Under the pieces are notes generated by a model. That model was not told the DNA's origin and ran no database searches. It saw only the letters and a program-made list of their open reading frames with translations. The translations under genes were made by a program, and so were the position numbers. Shown piece by piece: positions 12,284 to 21,732 of a DNA stretch of 64,000 nucleotides (position 1 is the stretch's first letter; the number at the start of each line of letters is the position of its first letter). This stretch comes from Burkholderiaceae bacterium (lineage in GTDB: Bacteria > Pseudomonadota > Gammaproteobacteria > Burkholderiales > Burkholderiaceae_C): the NCBI GenBank assembly GCA_004323695.1, contig SCRU01000059.1, forward strand, positions 1 to 64,000. Reading direction: 5' to 3'.

Positions 12284-12386
12284 TTTGCGTAAATCGAATC
12301 GTTCGATGAATAGTTGAAAGTATAGTTGACCCCAAATAAGCTACCAAGTTCACGGAAGCGCCACACCAGCGGGCGTGTGATTTATA

Positions 12387-12402
12387 CTGGATGGATGACC
12401 AG
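12387..12402. promoter_or_regulatory. candidate LexA box CTG-N10-CAG
   Basis: taCTGgatggatgacCAGtg; overlaps the likely umuD start. Confidence 0.45.
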
Positions 12403-12844
12403 TGTCAGTTTCATCTCCATCCCAGCCGCCCTAGCGCCGCCCCCGCTTCGTCTGCCGATGGTGGAGGGCCGGCTGCCCGCGGGCTTCCCGTCGCCCGCCG
12501 ACGACTTCGCCATGAAGCGGCTGGACCTGAACGATCTGCTCATCACGCACCCGCTGGCCACCTTCTACTGGCAGGTCAGCGGCAAGTCCATGGTCGAAGC
12601 CGGCATCGACGATGGAGACATCTTGGTCGTGAACCGGGCGCTGCGGCCCGCCCACCGCAGCATCGTGGTGGCCCAAGTCGATGGCGGCTTCACCGTGAAG
12701 TACCTGCACAAGCGGGCTGATCGCGTCAAGCTCGTGCCAGCGAACCCGACCTACCCGGAAATCGTGCTCAAGGAAGGCCAGGAACTGGTGATCTGCGGCG
12801 TGGTGACCAGCGCGATCAAGCGGTTTGTCGGTCACGAGAAATAA
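12395..12844 (+). CDS. umuD: UmuD-like polymerase V accessory protein (S24 peptidase)
   Basis: AGFPSPADDFAMKRLDLNDLLITHPLATFYWQVSGKSMVEAGIDDGDILVV; A-G cleavage site and S/K dyad region. Confidence 0.9.
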   Translation: MTSVSFISIPAALAPPPLRLPMVEGRLPAGFPSPADDFAMKRLDLNDLLITHPLATFYWQVSGKSMVEAGIDDGDILVVNRALRPAHRSIVVAQVDGGFTVKYLHKRADRVKLVPANPTYPEIVLKEGQELVICGVVTSAIKRFVGHEK

Positions 12845-13377
12845 TGCTTAGACTTCTGACCATGGATTCATTTGTGAGTATTGGGAACAGTGTGAGGTCA
12901 TTGCGCAAGGCCAAGAGCCTGTCGCAAGGACAACTCGCGAGCGATGCCAACGTCAGTCGCACGACTCTCGTTCAGATCGAGCAAGGGAAGAGTGCACAAC
13001 TCTCAAGCCTGGGATCTGTTCTTCGGGTTGTAGGCGGCCACTTGAACATATCGAACGATTCGCCCGAAGTCTCTAAGCGGCGGCAAGCGCGTGCAGCGAA
13101 TGAGCTCAAGCTCGCAGCGTCCAGAGAAAAGCACTTGAAAATTGCACTCAAGTTCGCCCTTGGAGACGCGGATTCCGTGGCCTTGAAGGAGGACGCTTTG
13201 CGTCTGGTCGACATGTGGCAGCAGCAGGAGCTTTGCAGCCTGGTCTACATTGAAAAGTGGCGGCAGATCCTGAATGCTGAGCCAAGTCAGATTGCTCGGA
13301 ACCTTGCATCGTCGATGGACGATGAGTGGGGCCCTGCGCTGCGGCAAAACACGCCATTTGCGATGTCGGCCGCGTGA
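12844..13377 (+). CDS. XRE-family HTH regulator
   Basis: VRSLRKAKSLSQGQLASDANVSRTTLVQIEQGK; start overlaps umuD stop (TAATG). Confidence 0.82.
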   Translation: MLRLLTMDSFVSIGNSVRSLRKAKSLSQGQLASDANVSRTTLVQIEQGKSAQLSSLGSVLRVVGGHLNISNDSPEVSKRRQARAANELKLAASREKHLKIALKFALGDADSVALKEDALRLVDMWQQQELCSLVYIEKWRQILNAEPSQIARNLASSMDDEWGPALRQNTPFAMSAA

Positions 13378-13378
13378 A

Positions 13379-14068
13379 ATGTGCAACCTCTACGAATCTC
13401 CCACACCCGAGCAGATCGCCGTTGAGTTTGGCGTGTCCGCCCCAGTGCAGGGCGATCTGTGGGCCAAGACCATCGCCCCCCTCAAGCCCGGCCCGTTCAT
13501 CCCGGCGAATGGCGTCATGCGAGTCGGCCAGTGGGGCATGATCCCGCCCGGTTCTGCCACGCGCCGGCCTGTGAACCCCAGAACCGTCCGCCCGCTCTCC
13601 ACCAACAATGCCCGCCGCGAGGGCATGGCTACCGCGATGACCTATCGCGGGCCGTGGAAGGCGGGACAGCGCTGCCTGATCCCCGCGGTGTCCTTTGACG
13701 AACCCTACTGGGGCACCGGCAAGAACATCTGGTGGCGCTTCTGGCGCGCCGACGGCAAGCCCTGGGCGCTTGCCGGCCTGTGGTCCGAGTGGACTGATCC
13801 GGCCACCGGCGAGGTCGTGCCCAGCTACACCATGATCACGCAAAACTGCGACGCGCACCCGCTCTTGCGTCTCATGCACCGGCCTGACCCGCAGCTGGCG
13901 CACGACCAGCAGGACAAACGCGCCGTGGTGCCCATCGAGCGCGATCACTGGGACCAGTGGCTGGGTGGCACCCAAGCGCAGGCCGAGCAGCTGATCCGCC
14001 TGCCGGCCATCGAGTTGTTTCGGCACGGCGCGGCAGACCCTGAGAAGCAGGTAGCGCTGCCAGTTTGA
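13379..14068 (+). CDS. SOS response-associated peptidase (SRAP/YedK/HMCES family)
   Basis: Starts MCNLYESPTPEQIA (catalytic Cys2), MIPP, NARREG, RCLIPAVSFDEPYW, AGLWSEW, HPLLRLMHRP. Confidence 0.92.
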   Translation: MCNLYESPTPEQIAVEFGVSAPVQGDLWAKTIAPLKPGPFIPANGVMRVGQWGMIPPGSATRRPVNPRTVRPLSTNNARREGMATAMTYRGPWKAGQRCLIPAVSFDEPYWGTGKNIWWRFWRADGKPWALAGLWSEWTDPATGEVVPSYTMITQNCDAHPLLRLMHRPDPQLAHDQQDKRAVVPIERDHWDQWLGGTQAQAEQLIRLPAIELFRHGAADPEKQVALPV

Positions 14069-14082
14069 GGGCGGGCCGCGCC

Positions 14083-15378
14083 ATGTACGCTCTCGTCGAT
14101 GGGAACAACTTCTATTCCAGTTGCGAAATCGTGTTTCGCCCCAGCCTGCTGGGCGTCCCGCTGATCGTTGCGAGCAACAATGACGGCTGCGCGATCTCGC
14201 GCAGCGACGAGGCCAAGTCCTTGGGCATCAAGATGGGCCAGCCCTTGTTCGAGGTCCGGCGCCAGTTCCCGGACGCCGGCGTGGTCATCGTCTCGGCGAA
14301 CTTCGCGCTGTACGGCGACATCTCCAACCGCATGATGGGCATCGCGGCGGGGCTGGGCCCGCAGCAGGAAATTTACTCAATAGATGAGTGTTTCTCCAGC
14401 TTGGCCGGCATGAGCGGCGATCTGAGCCAGCGCGCGCGGCGCATGCGTGAACGGATCTTGCAATGGATCGGGATCCCAACGGGCATCGGCATCGGCCCGA
14501 CGAAGACCCTGGCAAAACTCGCGAACCACGTCGCCAAGTCCGCGGCGCGCAAGCCCGGCAGCTACCCGGGCGAGTTCGCCCACGTGTGCAACCTGGCCGC
14601 CCTGCCATCGTCCGACTTCGAGGCCTTGCTGGACGCGACCGACCTGGGCGAGATCTGGGGCATCGGCCCGCGCATCGGGGCGCAGCTGCGCGGCGAGGGC
14701 CTGAACACCGCCCTGGACGTGGTCCGCATGGATCCAGCCATGGTGCGCCGGCGCTGGTCCGTGGTGCTGGAGCGCACGGTGCGCGAGCTGCAGGGCCAGC
14801 CATGCATCGCGCTGGAGGATGCGCCGCCACCTAAACGCGAGATCGCCTGCACGCGCAGCTTTGGGCACCCGGTCACAGCCCTGGAGCCCATGCTGCAGGC
14901 GGTGAGCGAGTTCGCGGCCCTCGCCGGCAAGAAGCTGCGCTCGCAGGGGAGCAGGGCCGGCCAGATGCTGGTGTTCGCCCACACCAGTCCATTCCGGCCT
15001 GGCAGGAGCTATTCCAAGGCCGTGACGCTAGCGCTGCGCCGGCCCAGCAGCAGCACGCTGGACCTGGTGGCCACCGCCGCGCGCGGCATGCGCACGATCT
15101 ACCGGCCTGGCGTGCAGTTCATGAAAGCCGGCATCATGCTGCTCGATCTGGTGCCAGAGGGCTGCCAGCAAGGCGAGCTGGCGCTGGACAGCGACGCCCA
15201 GGCGTCAGGACGATTGATGAGCGCCGTCGACGCGATCAACGACCGCTACGGCCGCGGTGCGATCCGGGTGGCCAGTGCTGGCGTGCAGGCGCGGGTGCGC
15301 GAGTGGGAGATGCGCCAGGAGATGCGCACGCCGGACTACACCACCAGGTGGAAGGATCTGCCGGTGGCGCGGGCGTGA
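14083..15378 (+). CDS. umuC: UmuC-like Y-family DNA polymerase
   Basis: MYALVDGNNFYSSCE, VASNNDGCAISRSDEAK, YSIDECF, GIPTGIGIGPTKTLAKLAN. Confidence 0.95.
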   Translation: MYALVDGNNFYSSCEIVFRPSLLGVPLIVASNNDGCAISRSDEAKSLGIKMGQPLFEVRRQFPDAGVVIVSANFALYGDISNRMMGIAAGLGPQQEIYSIDECFSSLAGMSGDLSQRARRMRERILQWIGIPTGIGIGPTKTLAKLANHVAKSAARKPGSYPGEFAHVCNLAALPSSDFEALLDATDLGEIWGIGPRIGAQLRGEGLNTALDVVRMDPAMVRRRWSVVLERTVRELQGQPCIALEDAPPPKREIACTRSFGHPVTALEPMLQAVSEFAALAGKKLRSQGSRAGQMLVFAHTSPFRPGRSYSKAVTLALRRPSSSTLDLVATAARGMRTIYRPGVQFMKAGIMLLDLVPEGCQQGELALDSDAQASGRLMSAVDAINDRYGRGAIRVASAGVQARVREWEMRQEMRTPDYTTRWKDLPVARA

Positions 15379-15408
15379 TGGTCCAAACACCGAGTGGCTA
15401 ACCTCGCG

Positions 15409-15642
15409 TCATGGCCGAGGCATTGGAGCTCGGTCAGAAGCATCATGTGCTTCGGCATCGCCGTCCAGCGGCAGAATCAGGATCCCCGCCGCATCGGCGG
15501 CGATGCGCAGGTCGGCGCGCAGGCTCTCGGCGCTGGCCTCGGACCAGCCGGGCATGACGTACCGGTACATCACGGACTCGATGCGCGTTGCCGTGGGCAG
15601 GTCGCAGTTCAGCAGACCGGCAATGACTTTGGGTGTGCTCAT
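15409..15642 (-). CDS. hypothetical protein
   Basis: 77-aa ORF, same strand as DUF262/AAA genes. Confidence 0.4.
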   Translation of the reverse strand: MSTPKVIAGLLNCDLPTATRIESVMYRYVMPGWSEASAESLRADLRIAADAAGILILPLDGDAEAHDASDRAPMPRP

Positions 15643-15660
15643 GTTTCTCCTCGTCGATAG

Positions 15661-16593
15661 TCATGCCCCGGAATAGGTGGGGCGCAGTGATGGCTCGTTC
15701 TGCGTCTCTTCCGGGCCTGTGGCTCTTGCTGCAGGCAAGGCGTATTCAGCTGCAATTGCAACACAGTGCTGATTCGCTTGCTCGACCAATTCCGGCTGAT
15801 TTCGAATCCGATTGTGGAATGCAGTCGCCTCGTTCTCAATGAACGCAAAGAACATTGGATGCACACTTTCGCCACCAAGAATCTTCTTGGCGAGGGTTGC
15901 ATTTTCCATCTGAAACCCCAAGCGCTCGCCGGCCAGTACCATGACTGCTTGCGATTGTCCGTAGTTCATGTTTTCACTCCTTCTTGTTTGATCGCGCAGC
16001 CGCCGCACCCGATCCAATTCATCGGAACCATGGACGGTTCCTCCAGAGTTGAGGTCGATATAGAACTGCAAGAGGTCGGCCCGATTTTCGAATTCGTACA
16101 CGGATATTTTTAGCGTGTAGCGCGACGGATCGAAAGGCGAGCCTTTTAGGTTCGAGGCACACAAATCGCCAAACACTTGGGAATTCCCATTCATGAACTT
16201 ACGGACGGCAGTTAATCGCTGAAGTCCATCGACGCATTGAAATGTATTCGGGGGAATGTCACCAGACTTTGTATCGCGGCTCCACCCTGGGCAGTTGAAA
16301 ATGATGGAGCGCGGCGCAATGCCTCGCAGGAGAGATTCGACGTACCTGACTTGCTGCTCATCTGTCCAAACGTGCCCACGCTGGAAATCAGGCTCCAATT
16401 CCAGGGTGCCGCCCATTTCTGCCATATCCGAGCTTTGACGGGTTATGAACTCTTCGACATGGCTTAACTGGACATCGACCTCGTAGGTAGCCTTGGCCAA
16501 TGGCCGCACGAGAGCGTACAGGGCTTTATGCGCATCGCTCAGTGAGAGCCAATGCTTATCAGACAGGTGATGTGGTTTGTTCGGGCGGGTCAT
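15661..16593 (-). CDS. DUF262-domain protein
   Basis: PDFQRGHVWTDEQQVRYVESLLRG, FQCVDGLQRLTAVRKFMNG, LNSGGTVHGSDELDRVR. Confidence 0.85.
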   Translation of the reverse strand: MTRPNKPHHLSDKHWLSLSDAHKALYALVRPLAKATYEVDVQLSHVEEFITRQSSDMAEMGGTLELEPDFQRGHVWTDEQQVRYVESLLRGIAPRSIIFNCPGWSRDTKSGDIPPNTFQCVDGLQRLTAVRKFMNGNSQVFGDLCASNLKGSPFDPSRYTLKISVYEFENRADLLQFYIDLNSGGTVHGSDELDRVRRLRDQTRRSENMNYGQSQAVMVLAGERLGFQMENATLAKKILGGESVHPMFFAFIENEATAFHNRIRNQPELVEQANQHCVAIAAEYALPAARATGPEETQNEPSLRPTYSGA

Positions 16594-16606
16594 TGTGCTG
16601 TCCTTT

Positions 16607-17884
16607 CTAACCCCTTGGCGCCCCAACAGGCTCATCCTCTGGAACATCATCGCGCAGCGTGGAAACGCCCTGCCCCGGCTCTTGGGCTTGAATGGTTGCA
16701 CGGCTGTCCCAATTCACGAGCTCCTCCTGAAGCCAGTCCAGGTAAAACGGATCCTCTATCTCATACTCGCCTCGGCCCTTGGAGACAACCAGCTGAATGT
16801 CGTTGCTCATCAGGCGGCGCAACGATCCCTGGATCTGCGCTGGCGTGGGAGTCATACCGATCTCGGCCTTGAATTTGGCGCGCGAAGGTGCGGAAAAGAG
16901 CTGAAGAACCTTGGGATTGCGGCCGTCACGATGCTCGATCGCATCGACCACAATCTCGCGTAGCACAGCCAGGTCCAGCACGGAGAGCTCCGCAAGGCGC
17001 TGACGCATACCCGAGTTTTCCCCCGTCGCCTGCGCAGCCTTTTGGGCAAACGCGACAATGTCGGTGGCGTTGGTCTGGATCATGTCCATCACGGCGGTCC
17101 AGAAGATTCGCGGGTTCCGATCGGTCAGCGCAAAAGCCTCACGCATGTGCTTGAGGCTCAGCTTAGGGACGCCTCCCATGATGCGGTCGATGTTGAGCCG
17201 CCAGTGTTCCAGGAAGGCATCTCCAAGGGGCGGGAATTCCTGCTGCTGGGCGAAGTTGTAAAGCGGTGACTTGATGCGGCTGAAGATCTCGGTCAGGCGC
17301 GATTGAGATGACCCCGTGAATACCGAGCAGACCTTGTCTCGGCGCTCGTCCAGCAGCGTGCGCAGCGATCGGATGAAGGTCTCGTGTTCAGGCTTGAGCG
17401 CCAGTGTCTGTACTTCGTCGAAAACGAAGAGAATCTTTTTCCCGCCATGCTTGCACACGGCATCCGTGAGCTGGCGCAGATTGAACAGGATCGATTCCTC
17501 GGCCTGGGGCTTGTCCAGTGAGCCTTTGACGTCGAGCTTGGCGACGCCTATGTTCACCCCGAAAGTCACGTCTGCCTTGCCGCGTGACATCGCCTCACGC
17601 ATCTTTGCAAGCAAGTTGGACTCTCCTGCCGCACGCAGGATCGCATAGCGCATGCTCAGAGCGGGCGACTCGTTGTTGTCCCAGAAGTTGACATAGATGG
17701 GGAACAGCCCGGCCGCATCCGCAGCAGGCAGGACGTCCTTTGTCATGAACTCCGTCTTGCCTTTGCCGCGCGGGGCAAACAGCACCATGGAGTGCGCACC
17801 TACGACCTCGAACATCCGGATGTAATGCTGGGCCAGGTCGGTGCGCGGCCAGTGCCAATCGACGGGTTTGCGGGCGGTCGCCAT
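16607..17884 (-). CDS. AAA-type ATP-binding protein; ends GAPRG
   Basis: MVLFAPRGKGKTEFMTK Walker A-like, KKILFVFDEVQTL Walker B; 13-nt gap to DUF262 gene. Confidence 0.82.
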   Translation of the reverse strand: MATARKPVDWHWPRTDLAQHYIRMFEVVGAHSMVLFAPRGKGKTEFMTKDVLPAADAAGLFPIYVNFWDNNESPALSMRYAILRAAGESNLLAKMREAMSRGKADVTFGVNIGVAKLDVKGSLDKPQAEESILFNLRQLTDAVCKHGGKKILFVFDEVQTLALKPEHETFIRSLRTLLDERRDKVCSVFTGSSQSRLTEIFSRIKSPLYNFAQQQEFPPLGDAFLEHWRLNIDRIMGGVPKLSLKHMREAFALTDRNPRIFWTAVMDMIQTNATDIVAFAQKAAQATGENSGMRQRLAELSVLDLAVLREIVVDAIEHRDGRNPKVLQLFSAPSRAKFKAEIGMTPTPAQIQGSLRRLMSNDIQLVVSKGRGEYEIEDPFYLDWLQEELVNWDSRATIQAQEPGQGVSTLRDDVPEDEPVGAPRG

Positions 17885-17946
17885 GTTCTATGCCATCACC
17901 TGCGCTAACGCCGGCGTGCTGGATTCAGAAGGAGCCTGCATTGCTT

Positions 17947-18300
17947 TCAACTCCTTCGGGCCTCCGAGGTCGGATTGTCTGCCCCAACCTGCTCCTGGGC
18001 CTTGTGAACTTGATCCCAAATCTTTGCGGGAATGACGTTCCAGCCGCCGTAGATTTGCGCCCAGGAGGCGCTTTGAGGTTGCAGCTTGAGCAATGCCTCG
18101 AAGCAGTCGTTGTAGGTGCCACGAGCCCTTTCCTGCCACGCGCAATCCTGAGCGACCACATACTCTTCGTACCCCGGGACAGGCGCACCCTCCTTCCAGC
18201 CGCAATCCCGCAGTGCCTCGGCCAGCCCGGCTGGGGCGGCCAGCACGCGGTACCCGGTATCCGTAGTGAAACTGCGTTTCATGTCTCTGAGTGAACTCAT
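17947..18300 (-). CDS. hypothetical protein
   Basis: MSSLRDMKRSFTTDTGYRVLAAPAGL... Confidence 0.55.
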   Translation of the reverse strand: MSSLRDMKRSFTTDTGYRVLAAPAGLAEALRDCGWKEGAPVPGYEEYVVAQDCAWQERARGTYNDCFEALLKLQPQSASWAQIYGGWNVIPAKIWDQVHKAQEQVGADNPTSEARRS

Positions 18301-18529
18301 GGTCGGAATCTCCTGGTTGCTCGTCCTCAGCGGAATCCGCTGATTAGGATGAATTATTCCACGGAAACTAATTAGCAGAACGAAAATAATTCCCAATAAA
18401 GCTGGGCCACAAACATGGCTTGCGCTGCCTCGGTTGATCGTCTTGTATTGGACTAATTTTCCCGGATGGGAAAGTAAATTCTTCACGGGCCTTGACGTAA
18501 ACGAGTCAAAATTGCAATAATCCTTATGT

Positions 18530-18553
18530 TTCGTATCATAACCTCATCACGAA
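18530..18553. promoter_or_regulatory. operator-like palindrome TTCGT-N14-ACGAA
   Basis: TTCGTatcataacctcatcACGAA upstream of ParB-like gene. Confidence 0.55.
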
Positions 18554-18594
18554 GCATATTTCTTGATCAAACTCGACGAGAACAAGGACACCAA

Positions 18595-19554
18595 ATGAAA
18601 AATGACAGCACAGAATGCACCGACATCGATCGGCAATTCCAGGGTGTCCTGGAATTCCAGACCGAGATCGTCCCCGCCTCGCACAAGACGCTCATGAACT
18701 CCATCGTGGCCGTGAAGGCAGAGATGTTGATGGTGGATGTGAACGATCTACGAGTGCTGGATGGTTTCAATCCCCGCATCCAGGACGAGCGGTACCACGC
18801 TCACGTTCGGACCATTGCCGACTCCATCAAGGAAAACGGCTACTACCCGGACAAGCCCTTGGCCGGGTACGGTGGGCTGGACGGCCGCAAACCGGTGATC
18901 TACGTCACCGATGGTTTTTGTCGCACGGCAGCCCTGAAGTTGGCAATCTCCGAGGGCGCCCCCATCAGCGAAGTGCCTTTGGTTCTCAAGGATAAGTCCA
19001 CCACCATGGAGGACCTGACGGTCGCCTTCGTGGTGAGCAACAAGGGCAAAAACCTCACACCGATGGAACTGGCCATCGTGTGCAAGCGACTGGTTGGCTT
19101 CGGCTGGACGGTTCAACGCATCGCCGAGAAGGTCCAGATCACTGTCGAATACGTGAGCCAGCTGCTCACGCTCGCCGGCGCACCGCGGCACATCCGTGAA
19201 ATGGTGCAAAGCGGCGAAGTAACCGCCGCGCTGGCGATCGAGACCATGCGCAAGCATGGCGCCGATGCTGGCGAGGCCCTCAACGCCGGTCTGGCAGCGG
19301 CCAAGGCTACGGGCAAGACGCGGCTGACCAAGAAGTTCATGCCAGCACAAGTCCAGCGCAAGTTCTTCATCAAGAATGCGCCACAGATGTTCAGTGTGAT
19401 GGAGCGCATTCGCGCCCTGGCGTCCTACGGCGCCATGCCACCCGACATTCGATCTGCTATCGATGACCTGGTGAAGGGCGCCGCGATTGCGGCTGAACCC
19501 AAGAGCGAGCCCGGTGTCAAGGGCAACACTTCCGGCTCGGAAGCCAACCCGTGA
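18595..19554 (+). CDS. ParB-like DNA-binding protein
   Basis: NPRIQDERYHAHVRTIADSIKENGYYPDKPLAGY, YVTDGFCRTAALKLA, VQRIAEKVQITVEYVSQLLTLAGAP. Confidence 0.8.
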   Translation: MKNDSTECTDIDRQFQGVLEFQTEIVPASHKTLMNSIVAVKAEMLMVDVNDLRVLDGFNPRIQDERYHAHVRTIADSIKENGYYPDKPLAGYGGLDGRKPVIYVTDGFCRTAALKLAISEGAPISEVPLVLKDKSTTMEDLTVAFVVSNKGKNLTPMELAIVCKRLVGFGWTVQRIAEKVQITVEYVSQLLTLAGAPRHIREMVQSGEVTAALAIETMRKHGADAGEALNAGLAAAKATGKTRLTKKFMPAQVQRKFFIKNAPQMFSVMERIRALASYGAMPPDIRSAIDDLVKGAAIAAEPKSEPGVKGNTSGSEANP

Positions 19555-19560
19555 CATATC

Positions 19561-19848
19561 ATGGAGCGCGGCCATAACTGGGGTGCAGGATGCACTGTAG
19601 GCGCTGTAGTCGTCAGCGGGTCCTACATAGGCAAGATTGTCGCCGTTCGTCCCCGTTCATTCGACGCTGAGTTCGAGCACACGCAGCCATTGACGACCTC
19701 TGTGCCAAAAATCACTGGCGGAGAGATTGTTGTGACCATTACGCACTTCAAACGTCGCTTCCGCCGGCGCGACGGCCGCAGCATGGGCGGCAAAATTTGC
19801 TACTGGGCCAACCCTCCTGCACCAGGTATTCAAGGAGAGCCCAAATGA
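19561..19848 (+). CDS. hypothetical protein
   Basis: 95-aa ORF just after ParB-like gene. Confidence 0.45.
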   Translation: MERGHNWGAGCTVGAVVVSGSYIGKIVAVRPRSFDAEFEHTQPLTTSVPKITGGEIVVTITHFKRRFRRRDGRSMGGKICYWANPPAPGIQGEPK

Positions 19849-19866
19849 GCATCGCTTACTGAACCC

Positions 19867-20337
19867 TTACGCCGCGAGGGCCAGCTCGAGTTCAGCAAAC
19901 TCCTTGGCCCCGACTGTGGCCCGCACCTGTCCTATCAGTCCTTCAAGCTGCTGGACGTCGCAGGTGGCCTCAACCGCCAGGTTGAGTCTGAAGCCAGACA
20001 AGCCAAGACGGGCCGTCAATCGCACAGCAACTGGATACGCAGTGTTGAAGCGCTGCCACTCGGTGGCCGGCGATCTGGTTCTTTGGGGCCCTTCACCAGA
20101 CCCCGCATAAACCGTTTCGTGCAGCGACGCCAGAATCGGCTCGGCTACTTGGGAAATCAAGCCAAGCTCGAGAAGACGGTCAATGTCGCCCTGCGGAACA
20201 TCAAAGCCGCAGCCACGCAGATCTTCAATGGTCCGGGTGCCATCGAGCACGATGAAGATTGAACGCTGACGCACGCTGAGCGCGAGCGACCGATCCTTCA
20301 GTGCAGTTTGTGCTGCAGCCGCTTTTGTGTACCTCAT
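19867..20337 (-). CDS. hypothetical protein
   Basis: 156-aa ORF, possible wHTH-like N-terminus. Confidence 0.55.
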   Translation of the reverse strand: MRYTKAAAAQTALKDRSLALSVRQRSIFIVLDGTRTIEDLRGCGFDVPQGDIDRLLELGLISQVAEPILASLHETVYAGSGEGPQRTRSPATEWQRFNTAYPVAVRLTARLGLSGFRLNLAVEATCDVQQLEGLIGQVRATVGAKEFAELELALAA

Positions 20338-20414
20338 GCAGATCCCCCACTAGAACTTTTAGGCTCCTTGCTTGATATAGATATTCCTGTTACAACCGAA
20401 AGGTAGTTGTATGT

Positions 20415-20438
20415 TTCGTTTTGACAGTATGGCACGAA
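20415..20438. promoter_or_regulatory. operator-like palindrome TTCGT-N14-ACGAA
   Basis: TTCGTtttgacagtatggcACGAA. Confidence 0.55.
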
Positions 20439-20500
20439 CCATTGAATTTGAAAACCATGACACCAGCCTATGACATAGCGGGTGTTCGAAAGACGACAAC

Positions 20501-21202
20501 ATGAGTTTTGGTTTTACATTGAGTTCTAGCGCAGGCCAACAGGAATACCGGGTTGTAAACCGCAACGGCTGCAAGCTCATTTACGGAGCAATCTCGATTG
20601 ACGATTTCAATGCTTTGGCGAAATCAAAATCACTTCCACCAGGCGCCATTCTTTCTCACGACCTCGCACGCGCATGTGGCGCCAATATCGCCATGGGGTC
20701 GAAGTCGGATGTGAACGCCTTGATTCAACTGGAGACACCTGCCGCAATCGTGACTGCCAGGTACAAATACTTCGGCTTCGGCCGTGATCTTCGAGAAGAA
20801 GACCTTGGTGTGGAGGCTGTCCGCTGGCTCGCTGTTGGGCAAATCGGCCAAAGCTCGTTGGCCTTGTTCGCCATGCTCAGCGGGTGGCGCAGACCATTCG
20901 ATGAAGATCTCAAAATCGTCTTGCCATGCGACCCAAGCGACTTTGGTCGTTGCCGGCTCCTGATCGAGGAAGTTCCGGTCATGGCGACACGCCTGAAGGG
21001 GCTGGCCGATGATCCGCGGGCTATGCAAAGCGGCTGGTCAATTCTGATCGGCGAATGGGACGATCTGTGTGCCCTGCACGATGCGGAGGCGCCCAACTGG
21101 CGCAGCGACGATGGACGTGCGCCAAAGCTTTACAAGCGGCTGCAGCTGCTGGCGCATCCTAAAGATGACGAGAGAGAATTTGGCAAAGAAGGAATGAGAT
21201 GA
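20501..21202 (+). CDS. hypothetical protein
   Basis: 233-aa ORF. Confidence 0.6.
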   Translation: MSFGFTLSSSAGQQEYRVVNRNGCKLIYGAISIDDFNALAKSKSLPPGAILSHDLARACGANIAMGSKSDVNALIQLETPAAIVTARYKYFGFGRDLREEDLGVEAVRWLAVGQIGQSSLALFAMLSGWRRPFDEDLKIVLPCDPSDFGRCRLLIEEVPVMATRLKGLADDPRAMQSGWSILIGEWDDLCALHDAEAPNWRSDDGRAPKLYKRLQLLAHPKDDEREFGKEGMR

Positions 21203-21277
21203 CCTCTCGCACCCTGGAGAAGCCATCTGACCGCTTTTCGACAAACCGCAGGCCACCCTTTCTGGCAGCCTGGTCGT

Positions 21278-21520
21278 TCAGGCCTTGAGCGGCGCGAACC
21301 TGAAATCCTTGGCCACCAGCACGATGCTCTGTCCGTAGTTGATGAGCATCGAGAGTTTACGAAGATCGCTGGCCAGGTTCTCCTTGAAAGTCTCCTTGAT
21401 GCGTTCGCGCTCGGCGACATCGTAAAACTCTGCCCAGGAGAATGTCACGACATCCTTGGACCCCTTGTGCATCAGTGCCTGGATCTTTTCTGCGATGACC
21501 CGTCGATGGATTGTTGCCAT
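21278..21520 (-). CDS. hypothetical protein
   Basis: 80-aa ORF, TTTCTAA-N5-TTAGAAA palindrome upstream. Confidence 0.5.
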   Translation of the reverse strand: MATIHRRVIAEKIQALMHKGSKDVVTFSWAEFYDVAERERIKETFKENLASDLRKLSMLINYGQSIVLVAKDFRFAPLKA

Positions 21521-21562
21521 TTCTAAGCTCCTTTTATGGTGGTGTAAGCATATTGTAAGGCC

Positions 21563-21581
21563 TTTCTAAGGAAGTTAGAAA
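21563..21581. promoter_or_regulatory. inverted repeat, possible operator
   Basis: TTTCTAA-ggaag-TTAGAAA. Confidence 0.35.
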
Positions 21582-21732
21582 TTTCTTTCAAGTCCCGTTT
21601 TCAGTACAAATCCGGACGGTTAACTCATCCGACTGGTCGTTGGCTCGTACCTGAAAATATCTATTCAACATCTGTTCAGCATTGCTTATACTTCCTACAG
21701 CAGGTATGTTGCGAACCATTGGACTTCACACC

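Noticed and set aside
13148-14026. 292-aa minus-strand ORF
   Set aside because: Antisense to SRAP.
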